Shown here: positions 1 through 12,140 of the stretch, one piece after another
How positions within the stretch are numbered: position 1 is the stretch's first letter
Layout: each line of letters opens with the position of its first letter
NCBI GenBank assembly: GCA_038503065.1
Contig: JBCAMK010000013.1
Span: 186,001 to 250,000, forward strand
DNA: 64,000 nucleotides
Reading direction: 5' to 3'
Origin: Paragyromitra xinjiangensis
Lineage: Eukaryota > Ascomycota > Pezizomycetes > Pezizales > Discinaceae
The notes under the pieces: generated by a model
What the model saw: only the letters and a program-made list of their open reading frames with translations
Told to the model about the DNA's origin: nothing
Databases searched by the model: none
Translations under genes and position numbers: made by a program

Positions 1-1456
1 GCGTTGGAATCGCTCCTACTAGTAAAGTGGCTATTAAAGGGGTCAAAGGTGAGGGTGGCCTCAGGCCTGACCTAGGAGGCAATTAGTGTGGTCCACGAGG
101 CAGCTCAAGGCGAGCCGGGAAGTATGCCTTGAGGCACCTCGTGCTCGTAGAGGGGTCTGCTTCGGGCTGCTCGAGCAATGGAGGGCTTACCTCGAGTCAT
201 AGAGCTATAGAGGTACTATTAGAGGTGCTTTTTAAGTACAAATTATCGTTCAATACACTGGTATCTGATAAAGTAGCTAGCTACTAATATTGCCTTCTTC
301 CTAGTCAAGTCTAGATCTACTTGTATCATCCCCATCATTCCCTTGATGGCCGCCTACTGTATAAAGTCTTCAAATTCTCTATATCTCGTGTTAGGTCATC
401 TTTGGGAAATCATTTATTGGAGGATGACATAGTGCTAGTAGGTATGTGGGTTACTGCCAGTGGTATTGAACTCGAAGGTATTGACGAGAGGTGAAGAATA
501 CGCACAGAAGTAGTTCCACGGGCCTAGGTGATATTCAGGGGCTGATCGTTGCCGCTGTGAAACCCAATAGGTCTGAGGCCTCGAGCTCGTGGCCCCCCCT
601 CCGCCCCATACAGCAATTTCAACGTCTTAGCGTGAAGTCTACTCACTCAAGTTCATACAGCATGCGCATTGCTACCCCGGGCATGGGCATTACAAAACGA
701 AATCGATGGCTAAAATTAAATCACTTTAGATCTGGCGAAAAATACTAGACTATCAATGCCGCAAGTTGGTCTGCGCACCCCGCTGTACCGATTGGACAAG
801 CTTGGAAGTGCTATATTCTGGCATCACACTAGATGTATGCCAAATTAAGGATTTGCTTGTTTTTTCTTTCTTCTTGTCCCTGCCCCGCCACCCCCATTTG
901 CCTGCTTTGTTTCTTAGTTGCGAATTCGTAACCAGCTGGGAGCGGTGGATGTGTTCCGAGGGAAATACGTGCACATAGGCCGGGTTTCCTGATTCTATTC
1001 TGGGTATATAAGTTCTAAAGATAACCCGAGAATTAGAAGTTGATACGCACGGAACTTTTAGCGAGAAAAAGCCATGGTCGATAGTTCAGCTTCGGGTTGA
1101 AACTTGCGAAAGCAAATGCAGAGAAATACAAAATATAACCAGTTCATCTAACATTAGCCTTACAGACCTATCCTCAGCGTACGTAACATCACCCTCACCA
1201 TTGGACACCTTTTATGATATTCCCGAAGCCTACTACGGCCGACACTCCCACAGCCCAACCAATCCAACTCTGAGCTCTGGGCGAGAATAAATTAACGGAT
1301 TGTCCTATCATTTTTCTTACAGCTAACTTCACACACCACTTTCCTCCAGCACGGCTGGTATAACAATCAACAGCAAGCCTATATCCAACTAGATTTTTCC
1401 AGCACCTTGAAAAATGTTCCATCATAATATAGTATGAATGCGGGGTAGTTTGAACC
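1..1456. other. Gene-poor flank, no supportable gene
   Basis: I see only short overlapping reading frames here, with no domain signature and no consistent splice pattern. The segment from about 1140 to 1456 lies directly downstream of the BTB gene and probably includes its 3' untranslated region. Confidence 0.5.
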
Positions 1457-2582
1457 TTAGTCTTCTCTGTCCGAAAATAATATCGAGTCCTCGGAACAAA
1501 AATCTAGCAGTTTGAGTCCTTCCACCCCCTCCAAAATATCGTCGATTGCGGCGCTGATCCGCTTCATGGGGCCACAATCTTCATGCGTGCTCTTCGGATT
1601 TCCCTTATTTGAAACAGTCTCGACGATCTCCTTCCCAAAGTCTCCCATAGTCCGGATATCTCTGATGATACGAACAGCTGTTTGGCGCTCGACCCCCTTC
1701 TGTTCCGGCATAATACCAGCCTTGATAAGGCATCTGAAAAGCGAACCAGCACTAATAGTATCGCACTCGTTCCGCTTCCGGCTAGGGTTTTCATGAGCAT
1801 CGTACCACCCGTTAGATCTCATGACCATTTGACAGACGTTGAGCCCGCTCAGCGCACTCTCACTGTACTTGGTCAGTTCTGTCGTAGGGAGTAAAATTAA
1901 AGTTGAAACAATCAACTTCCTTTCACTCCGGATAGCTTCTAAAAACCACATCGTCAGGTTTCACCTACAGAACGAGGAATTTGGAGAACCCACCTATAAG
2001 ACTATCGGGAATACCTCCACTATCAAGGAAGTGACCCCCACTCGTCACCAACAAACCCCGCTTGCTCAATTTTGTGTCTAAGATCAATTCCCTCGTAACA
2101 TTATTGAAAATCTTGCTTTGTCGAAAAACCCATGATATCAAAAACCACCTTTCATAGCCTGGTTTCTTCGCAACATCCTGAAAACGATCCGTCCACATCT
2201 TAACCCAGGGAACAAGAATCTCGGCCAAGTCATATTTATCGCACACAACCGCAATCTGGTAAAATAAGTCAACGGTCACCGTAGTCGGCATCTTCCGGGT
2301 CCGAAGGTGTATAGCATTCATGACGATTAAAAGTGCGTCGTAATTATCGTCGTCTAGGCTTATGTGGGCCGCGCTTCCCCCGGCATTCTCTCGTAATTTC
2401 ACCCCTTCCTGAAATTTCGATGAGGGTCCTAACATTGCCCTGAAAACCGAAGACGAGAGACATAGGGCTTTGGATGCCACCCTTAAAGAGTGTTGGGCAT
2501 CAGAGGAGGGCAAATCCAGGATAAGATCACCATGTGGGTCGATATCGACTCTAGAGCTAGCGTATCCTCTTCGATCTGACAT
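1457..2582 (-). CDS. BTB/POZ domain protein
   Basis: Predicted 356-residue protein in two exons, complement(1457..1938, 1994..2582). The 55-nt intron starts GTGGGT and ends TTTTTAG. The join splits a Glu codon and restores a run reading IPDSLIEAIRSERK, which is the usual helix after the BTB fold in fungal BTB proteins. Residues about 12-125 resemble a fungal BTB domain: a start like VDIDPHGDLILDL, then SKALCLSSSVFRAML, then a helix with VCDKYDLAEIL. The rest is helical and has no second domain that I recognise. BTB proteins often act as Cul3 substrate adaptors or in protein assembly, but many fungal copies belong to large, uncharacterised families. The start is the ATG at 2582, with no upstream coding signal. 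The specific function is unknown. Confidence 0.8.
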
Positions 2583-5500
2583 CGCTGTTTGCTATGGTAT
2601 ATTAGCGCCAGTTCGTTGAGATTGCCACATCTGATGAGAGAAATCCTACTAAGGATTAATGATTTCAAAACAACCAGTGAAATAGGAGTCGGTACGCGAA
2701 GCAAATAAAGCTTTAGGTAGGGGTAGGAACTTTGGTTTAGTAGAGGCGATATAATGCCCCTGAGCTGAATAGAGGTAGAATTACTAGTTAGTCTCAAGGT
2801 GTTGTTATGATGAGTGTGGAACCGCTCAGGCAACCAAGATCAGGCTGCTGATTAGATCTGGCGGCGTTTTAACAAGTTATTACCTGACAGCAGTTATTTC
2901 CTGTTAGCCTGCCAAGACTATTTTTGCAGTAAAAAAGGGCCAGGGTTAACAGCCAAATCAACGAAAGGACATAACTCTCAGGAAGGATAAAGAACGAGCA
3001 TTTGAATGTTGGATCCAACAATCTGGAGTTTCAATCCAGCACTGGATTCACATCTGGTACACATCGTAGCTTTACTTCACTGTCCACTCTATCCACAGAC
3101 CAATTACCAGACATCGCCACCAGCGGCTAACTAGGTGGCTATAAATGTGAACCGCTTACAGTGAGGTAGTTTCTCTCCTTTGTTCCCCCCGTCTATCGAT
3201 AGAATTAATCTCCCCAACCAATGTTGTGGGTTAGGTATCATGAGATATCACTCGTCTCTTGCTCTGGAGGCCTGTTGGAGATAGCTTCCTATCCCGTGTG
3301 AAACAGTCTCCTAGGAAACAAGCTCAGGCCCAGACTATAGAGCGAAGTAGAAGATTCTAGCAAGCACGGACTAAGAGCAAGGAGTCTGTATATTCGGGCC
3401 TGTACTGGAGTCGTCCCTTAAGCAATCAAGTCTTCTATCTCCCGATCTCCATGTTTTACAACGAGGCTTATTATTTGTTAGAAAGGCACTAACTCAATAT
3501 CCCCCAGCTCGCTTACTTAGTCATAATGGAGAGACTTATCTCTATATACGGCTCTAATTTCAATAAAAAGCTTTGTGCCTATAGCTGGTAGGCGGTGATG
3601 CAGCCAAGGTTATTAACAGGAACTGAACACAAGAATAGAGAAGTGAAATATCAAAAAGCTACACTCCAAAATTGCCCGTCTATCCTACTTTAATTACCGT
3701 TTCTTCTTTTCCTACCGCAGGACTATTACTGTTGTGATAAACCCAAACTCAACTCCCAAGCTTAAGTTTTCATCTATGCAACAAGCAATATGTCTCCTCC
3801 CTCTACCTCCACCAGAATAGTACATCCATTTGGGAATATTCCTTCCCATTCACTTCAGCATCCCGTTTGCCGAAGCTGAGAGCAGGCGTATCACAAGCAG
3901 CATCAATCCTCAACTCGGGATTTATGACGCGTTTTATCTAGATAAATTATAAACAAAAAAGTCTGCAAGTTTTTTTGGGGGGTGGTTTCGAATTTCTCCA
4001 CTCTTTATTAATAATTAATTTTCACCCATCCTCCTCCGCCCTAATCTTCATCGGGCCATACCAAGCCTCCACATTCAAGGCCAGTTTCACTAATAAGAGG
4101 CAATTATAAGTCTCTAGGACTAGTTTGACTATATTTCACTAAACTTTTCTATCCCATCTCCAAAAATAACCTCAACGAGCCGATTCTTTAGAAAATATTG
4201 TAGCATAATGAAGCATGAGCGTAAGCTCAAGCTCAAGTATATTTGGCTAGACTGACTTTTCCCTTAAGATCCCGTATTTTACCACTAAATTTAAATCAAT
4301 TGCAACCCTCCCCTATACCACTATAGAGGAAAAAAATATTAAATAACATCAAGTTCCCTCTACCCCAGAAAACGCATTCTGTTTATGTTGTGTCTCGGCG
4401 CAATTCTACTATCAAGATGCGAGAAAGTACGGAGAGATTAATATTTAGGTAAGCTTACCCACGCCCGCTTCCAAAAATATCCGCTAGCGCCAGCAAAGTC
4501 ACAGTGAAGAAAGAATATCAAGAGTTCTTGTAGTGTTAACTACAAATCGGCATAGGTTCAATAAATAACTAAAGGCTTTAGCTATTGTTTTCAGAAAATT
4601 GGGTGGATAAAACCCATCTAATTAACTGGGAGGTGTGAACAAGCCTTCCCAAGTGTCCCCCTATACCTTCCCACGTCGTACTAGCAAATTCACTTACACA
4701 CCACACACCCACACCCACCCCCACCCAAAGTGGGGAGGCCGACCGAGCTATTGCCGGATAGACGCCCTAGCTCCTTAATAGTAGTCCATTCACCAAAAAG
4801 TTACTTCATCCCGTCGTTTCTAGTAGCCGCCTACATTCCCACGCATTTAAGAACACACGCTTCAACTTGTTTTCATTAAGTTTCTCCTACATCTAGAAAT
4901 CGGCATCCAGATCACTTTTTAGGCCTGGGGCTGAAGGAAGTGCGCACTCACCCATCCATGCCTCACCACACGCTACAATACTTCGCTAGAAAGATGTTTA
5001 AGGCTCGAACATCCCCCAGCTCCACCCAAAACATTCCACCCGCCTAGAATCGCCTTTTCGTGCCAAATTAGTGAGCGTGTCGGATCAGAAACTTGACGGC
5101 ACGGCATACAATCTCCACAGACACCAGGAAACCTGTAATACACCCAACACTAACAATCCGTCAAAGAAGGAGCTCCATCAACAGTAGCCTGATCTCAGCC
5201 CATTGCCTATCTACTATACTAGGCCGTGCAACTACTAGAACTAATTCCCATTACGCACATCTCAAGCTAGCCACGACACATCGAGTGACAATCAATGAAG
5301 AAGGCTATCCATCCAACCCCCACGCAACCCGTTTGCCTAACCAATGTGTTAATGATCGAATGACCATCTACCGATCCTGAATCTTCGGACACATCCGTTT
5401 GATCGGCGCATCTACCCATACCCCCGTACTCAGTTAAGAACACGTTTAACTCCATAAACAAGTCGCACCAACAAAAGCCGTGCGGGATACCGGACTGAGG

Positions 5501-5929
5501 CCCAGACCATCGCCGATGCATCGAGATCACAGACAAGTTCACGCCTACGGTTGGCAAACACCTGTGCTTCGGGATTCCAAGCTGAGGTATCGGGAAAAAA
5601 ACGTCCGTTTGCAGAAATGAGAGTGGTGTTCCTTCCTTGGCATCGCTGGCACTGTCGCTTGCGTATACACTTCTGGAATGCTGACTGGCGTCTTCCTTTA
5701 ATTCCGATACCACAGATTTCGAGGCTCAACTAGAGTCATTCTCGATGACCGGCAGCTATGGAAGGTACCTGAGACGATCTTCACCGATGATCAGGGCAGG
5801 AAACAAGTTTCATCTTTGGACCGATGAGCCCGATGCTGTACTTAAATTTAGCCTACACTGCGCGCCCCACTCCAACGTGCAGTTCTACGAATCGGCCATA
5901 AACTAGGCTCGAGCTCTAGAAATATTCTA

Positions 5930-5949
5930 ATTATAGAGATCTCTATAAT
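5930..5949. repeat. Perfect 20-bp palindrome
   Basis: The sequence ATTATAGAGATCTCTATAAT equals its own reverse complement over all 20 bases, centred on AGATCT. It lies in the gene-poor tract with no adjacent gene. Confidence 0.9.
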
Positions 5950-6377
5950 ATCTACAATCGCCGAAAGAGCTTCATGTCGTCGTACCGCGACGCGACGGAT
6001 CGTTGTATTAAAACTATATCCAACACAGTACGCACCCTATATACAGGAAAACGCTGTATGTTCATCATAGTTAAATAGCGCAAGTCACAAAGAGTCAGCA
6101 AAAACTAATTACGGCTCGCGATCTATTACCAAATAGGGGGTGATTCGGCAATGCAGTAGCCTCGGTTGAACTCGAGTGATAATCAATGTTGAGAGGCCTT
6201 TTCACTTGAGTCACTAATTACCGATAGTTGAATGTCAGACCGCCGTAGGTTACCGGCAGGTAGACTTGAGATGCAGATAGCCGCACAGAGGCATCTTATT
6301 CTGGGCATAACCGGAATCAGATATCATATATGACTTATACCATGTCAAGGGTGTAGCATGAAATGTCAGGACATACC

Positions 6378-6397
6378 AAGGTGATTTACATCACCTT
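6378..6397. repeat. Inverted repeat, 8-bp arms
   Basis: AAGGTGAT and ATCACCTT form perfect 8-bp arms separated by TTAC, so a compact hairpin is possible. No flanking T-run or gene gives it a clear role. Confidence 0.7.
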
Positions 6398-9066
6398 ATT
6401 GTGATCGGTTGACATCTAGTATCACCATATATGTATGGTTATTCTGCAGATGAGATCCCGCAGACTTATGGTTTGCAGGGCTAAAATGCCTTGGATCTAT
6501 CATTTCTTGATATTATCTCCCGAAACATAAACTCTCTAGCATCTCTAGCCGATCAAGCTAAAACACTTTTCCTTCTTTCTCCGCGGAGAAGTTCGCTATC
6601 GCCCTCAGAGCATGTACTTACTGATATTGAATTTTAATCCGACTCGACATGATATGAAATGCTGTTACAGATAGATGTCTATTGGTTTGGCGTTCCTGAA
6701 GAAACCGGAAGGTACCGAAGGTACGGCCCTAGCGGGTATGAAATTTTTATTTGCCGGAAGTGATATCCCTCGAAAAAGCAAAAAAGGCACCTATTATCAA
6801 CACCCGGCTACACCAAGAAGGTACCTGTAAAGGTTCAGCAGAAGAGGCATAGAAACGGCTATTTTAAGACATGATCTTCTCGCTACCACTACGTCGGAGT
6901 CGAGACAGGCCTCTGTGAATATCCAGCCAGGATGTCAGTAAATGATGATTGGAGAACCCAACGAGAGGGCATAAATTATAGTGCCGGGAGTCGACATGAC
7001 TTGAGTTTTTAAACCATTACCCTATATCCAATTCACTATACGCAATGATTCCTCGAATCGTTAGGGCCGGCCCGTGCTGCTGTGCCACACTCCAATATAT
7101 CAAAGAAACAAAAGGATCTTTCACTGGATTAGCCGTGATCTAAAGGCCTCTAGTCATGGAAGCACAGGCAGCTAAACGTAGGGCACATGTGTATTGCGGG
7201 CATAAGTGAACAAGTCATGTATGTGTATGTACAATTAAAAGAAAGAAACGGCACAAGCACAAAAGGAAAATAAGGAAGACTTTTAACTAGTGAAACTTGG
7301 TGGCTTAAATTTTCTATATATTTTTCCTTTTTAATTGCCTACTCTACCTTAAATTTGAGTACATAATAGTCCTCTGGCTAAACTCTACATAAGATGCAAG
7401 TACTGGTGGCGATGTGTCATGGTAGGATCCTCCGTACAGTAAATCAAGGATTCAGAAAATTCATTGAGCAAGGGCATCTTAATTCCCCCGTCGCCACGTC
7501 CCTGAAAACATATGGAGTGTACGGACCTAAAGTGTTGTTGCTTTCTTTGCGAATGGTTGCAAAAGTCCAACCTGACAGTTGCATGGTAGCGTGGGGAGTT
7601 CATCCACTCAACGTGAGAAAAAGAAAACTCTTAGCAAGGCAAAATCAATTACCCCCAACCTGATTCGCGGGCGATCGCAATTCGCCAATCTGTAATTCCC
7701 TGCAAGCCATAGACGCTTCAAGTTTGCGCAACTAAGAACATCATGTGGCCCGCCCCCTCTCCTAATGTTTCAATTACCGTACACTCCGGATCCACATACG
7801 TATGTACTCGCATCCCAAGTGTGCAGCAATTTTCTTCCACCTTCTCTCACTCTTCTTCCGCTTTTATTTGTCTCGCTTCAATTTATTTTACGTTTTTTTT
7901 TTTCCCTTCCCTTCCTCTCACTATATTTCCGCCGCGGGAGGAGAGAAGAAATCCAGAGTCATGAAGTTGCAACGTTGCACGTCTTCTTCATGAGAGATTT
8001 ACATGTGCATCACTGACACGCACATCCAATGCAATTTTTTTTTTTCCCGCCAAAGTGGAGCCACCAATCGGCCATCCCCGGGGGTTGGTTGCCCCGCCAT
8101 TTTTCCAAGCAAGCAGAAAACCGCAGAAAAGCTCGCGTGAGGAGAAATTAATGTACAAAACGCGACCAATGCGGGATTGAGTGGGCCTCCAAGCTTCATG
8201 TGGCATGCAGAATCGATTCTGGTCAAAACCATGGTCCTAAGAAGAGTACCAGGGGTACAGGGTCAGAACACAAACTCTCCTAACTTCCGGTAGTTTGGAC
8301 GAGGGGGGTGTAAGGCTTCCAATGGGATCTGTGTGGGGTAAATCCCGGCTTTTGCAGCAACCTTGCACAGACTTAGCACACAGCACACAGCATAGAATCG
8401 TTCACGAGATCCGATCAAGCAGTGTAACAAAGACTTGAGATGCTAAGGGGGGCAAATAAAAGTGGGTAGCCAATAGGCCCGTTCCAGGGTCCTTTAAAGG
8501 GTAAACCGTGCGCTTTTCCAAAAAGTATGTCACAACGTACGCGCGGGGATAGAGCGTTGAGGTAGATCATCGATTCCAATAGACTCCTTTTCAATTCAAC
8601 CAACCCTGACGTAGCCAACCTGTACCTGACAGCAATGACGAACTTCAACCGAAATTCTCCCACTATTACTAATTTATAATTCTCAGCGGCCAAATAATCA
8701 CTAAATAATTCCTACTACTGCATGCTACTTGGAAACCCTCGTATGAGGAAGCAACCCGCGGCCGCCGCTTTATACCAACGGTGATCACGGGTAGTTAGCT
8801 GCCATTTGGCATGATAAAGTGCAGAGCGGGCATGCAATTCACTGGCCAGGACATGGCAACTGATTTTGCGGGATTTTGTGGACCCTGCATTCCTCCGGCC
8901 GAAATTTGAATTCACCGCGCAGTACCCTACGAATCGCAGTGCAAGCGTAGCGGGGCTATGGCCGCATATCAGAAAGTTCCCCTTAAGCTATGATGGTACG
9001 ATGTTCCCCGCAATTTTATCACAGAAGCGAGAGATGTGTTCTGCAGAGTCTAACGAATCTCAGTAC

Positions 9067-9078
9067 CACAGTACTGTG
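9067..9078. repeat. 12-bp palindrome
   Basis: CACAGTACTGTG is its own reverse complement. It is about 420 bases from a second GTACT-containing inverted repeat at 9486. Confidence 0.7.
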
Positions 9079-9485
9079 TCAAATCTTTATACCCCGCCAA
9101 AAGCACCACGTGGTGATACCTTTGCCAAGACGACAGCATCCTGAGGCTCAATGTCCTGAAGTTATGAGAAAGGAAGGTTTTACCCTCCCTATCCAAAATT
9201 GACACAACCAGCGCTGGACTTTAACGGCGGACCTACACATGGTGTCCCCACTGCTATGAGTAAAGATGCCAAGAGTTGCATAGCACCGGTACCCCTAAAG
9301 CGGTAGTAAACGTTGTTTTTCTGCGGTCTGAACCTGCTCCACTGTAATTTACCCCTAGCGACTAGATTCGCTGGCGGTCGCTTCCCCCGGCACGCGAGCT
9401 TTTGCTAAATATATGTAATAGTATTTTATAGATCGCAACGATTTGTTGATGTATGTGCTTGTGTTTTGCTATTCGTGAACTTTAC

Positions 9486-9510
9486 CAGTACTAGCACAGC
9501 ACTAGTACTG
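9486..9510. repeat. Inverted repeat, 9-bp arms, 7-nt loop
   Basis: CAGTACTAG at 9486-9494 is matched by CTAGTACTG at 9502-9510 around the spacer CACAGCA. The arms are perfect. No gene is nearby, so the role is unknown. Confidence 0.8.
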
Positions 9511-12140
9511 CATCCTCGCCCATAGTAAGTACATGTTGATAAGGTAACAGAAATCTGCAATAAACAATGTATATTTAGTTTCAAAGTACATGCGCAACAT
9601 GTAACTGATGTTTAATCAATTGGTCCCTGCTGTAAAAGAGCCCCGTGCCTCAAGCTTGACTAACAAAAAACTCATAATAGCGCGTAGACGTTAAGAAGCC
9701 GATAAACAAGCCGAAACCCTAAGAGAATAGGATTTGGAAGAAACAAAGAGTTTAGTAAGCGGCCCAGCGCCACTGTGGCTGTATCTCTCATCCTTTCTCC
9801 AATCACCACCCGCCCTTGAATAGATCTTCATCTTCAACAAAATACCGCTCTCACGAACTTCTCTCCTCTCCCAGCCGAATAGTCCCTTCCGCCGCCCAAA
9901 CACCTCGCCACTCACCTGCTACCAGGGGCTCAACTGCCAGTAGCAAGCTTCCCCCGTCCAACACCTCAGGGGCAGTTGATTCCTATAACATAGCTAACCG
10001 CCACCTTACTACCAAGTTACCAGCGTTTGTCAGGGATGGTAAATTTGTCTCCATTACTGATACTTATGTGAGTTTCCGCTAGCGGTACTGCTTACCCTAT
10101 ATGTCCTTGACTTCTAACAATTCGTGGTGTGGAGCTAGATCAGCACAGTGCTACTTACCAGAGATTTCGACCTCAGACAACTCGCTAATGTAACGAGAAA
10201 GAAAACTCTGCAGCACTAAAATCAAAAAGTTGACACATTAATCCGGAACACCAAACCATCGGGTAAGGGGTATCTGGTATCCCGGGAAAAAGAAATGTTT
10301 GATCCCCGTTGGTTGTCCGAGTCAACGACCAAGATGCATATCACTATCCAGTTAATCTAGCTCTAGCGGTAGCCCACTGCAACCTAGCTTCAATGAAAGG
10401 CTCGTCTACCATAATTCGTGACGTACGTTTATCCTCTGCCTGGGAGTTAAGTTATCTTTCACTAACGCGAAACATATAATGTTTCCCTAGTAACTTCATT
10501 TCCGAGTTTTGTCTACTTGGATTTTACTTTTTTGTGATAGAGCCGCATTAGTTCCTCAGTTACTATGCAGCATCTCTTTTCAGTGTTCGTCGTCTTGTTC
10601 CTCAAAAGTAGTTTTCTCACCTCCAATGATTCCCCTACCATGTGACCCAGTTGCAGAGGAAACGACGTGTCTCCCATGTGCAAGCTCAATTATTAGTAAT
10701 CTAATATATCTTTTTCCCGCACCTAACAATCGTGACATCCAAACTGCATGGATGACTGTAGCAAGAGTAGCAAGGTTTCTGATTCTCCGGATTCTCCGGA
10801 AGCCGCTAGTGAACTGTGGGGAATCTCGGCAATTCCGTGGCTTTGGTTGGCGCGGGGGGGGGGTTTTGATCGGAAATTCTCCTCAGGGCTTTTCACTTGG
10901 AGTGTTTTGTAAACTACCAGAATCTTATGCAGAAGCCTCGAGACTAGAACGCGTTGTGCTTAGAAGGCACATACGTCGAGTGATGTAAGTAAGCAAGCTA
11001 CCGATTATGCCACAGTGCTTGCGCCATGTACTTTGCTTATTCTGTAACTTGCGTCTTTTTGTCTTACGTCTCGTCTTCTTTCCCACGATAGGCGACGGTT
11101 GGCAACTTAGGCGGGGTGGATACGACTGCCTAAAGGAGGGGGGGTAACGGAATTCCCCCCCCGCGGGATGGCGGCAGGGTAACAACAAGCTGTTGGGGAC
11201 ACCTTAGTCTCCCGAGTCGAAGCTTCGGAAAGCGCTTTCACTTCCGAACTCCCTATCTCCCCGAGGTCTCTCCTCATCTTTCGTTTCTTTTTCTAAACTG
11301 CGCTGCCGGGATCATCGTTGTTCAAAAAAAAAAACTGAGGGTATGTATACGTATACGTACACATACATAATCCATCAGCTGCGGATTGACGATTAGTACT
11401 CAAGACATGTTCAAGTACCACAGTACCTCACCTATTAATAATTTCATGACAAGACAGGGCGAGCGAGCAGTCATCCTTGAGCATCTCAAGAATCTAGTTT
11501 AGCTCTGATCAAAGTACCTATATATGTACTCTACTGCATGTTCGCAAGGCGTCGGGGAGATCAATCATTTGCCTCACTTCTCGATGCGTTTTACGAATGC
11601 TCACATTTTCCAAAGATGATCACATAACTCCCTTCATCGGAGGGAAGGAAGAAAAAAGAAGTTCACGTTGCAACAAGGGAGATCATGGCATTCCATCTGA
11701 AACATTTCATTGTGTAAATCGAGAAAGCTGAAATCCCACTACCATACCATATCAAACCCAAATTTTCCCCCCTTTCCTCCCTACCGGCCCAAGAAAATCT
11801 GAAGAAGGAAAATTCAAACAATATTTAAAAACGCAAACCGCAAGTCATAACCAAAAGCAATAGCAACAGAAAAAGCAAAAAATGCGAAAAGAAAAACAGA
11901 CTCCAAATGTTGCGAGCGACGTCTAGTGGTTTCCCATCCGCATTTATACTTAGCGGCATCCATGAGCTCGAACCAACCAGCCCCCCTAGGCGTATGCAAC
12001 CCCCCCGATCCCCCCCCAAAATAAAATAAAATGAAAAATGAAAAATGAAGAAACCCAAAAAGCTATGAACACCGAAAGGAATAGATACCAAAGGAAACTA
12101 AGCCGTTTCAATGAATACCCAATAACCAACCAATGTCCGA

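Larger units (their letters stand above)
2583..12140. other. Long gene-poor tract
   Basis: About 9.5 kb without a supportable gene. It is AT-rich between about 2850 and 4700, with a C/A-rich low-complexity patch at about 4695-4727 and T-runs at 7888 and 8036. There is a run of 10-11 G near 10855, and several perfect inverted repeats are listed separately. Short reading frames (for example 5267-5713 minus, 8866-9144 plus, 9816-10082 plus) lack ATG starts or conserved motifs. The tract may hold decayed mobile DNA, but I could not identify terminal repeats or a transposase fragment by eye. Confidence 0.5.

Noticed and set aside
5267..5713. 148-codon minus-strand frame
   Set aside because: Starts at GTG, overlaps another frame of similar length on the same strand, and shows no recognised motif.
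9816..10082. 88-codon Ser/Thr-rich plus-strand frame
   Set aside because: Starts at TTG with an immediate stop context and no partner exon; simple composition explains it.
10509..10988. 159-codon plus-strand frame
   Set aside because: Non-ATG start, a G homopolymer inside, and no domain pattern.
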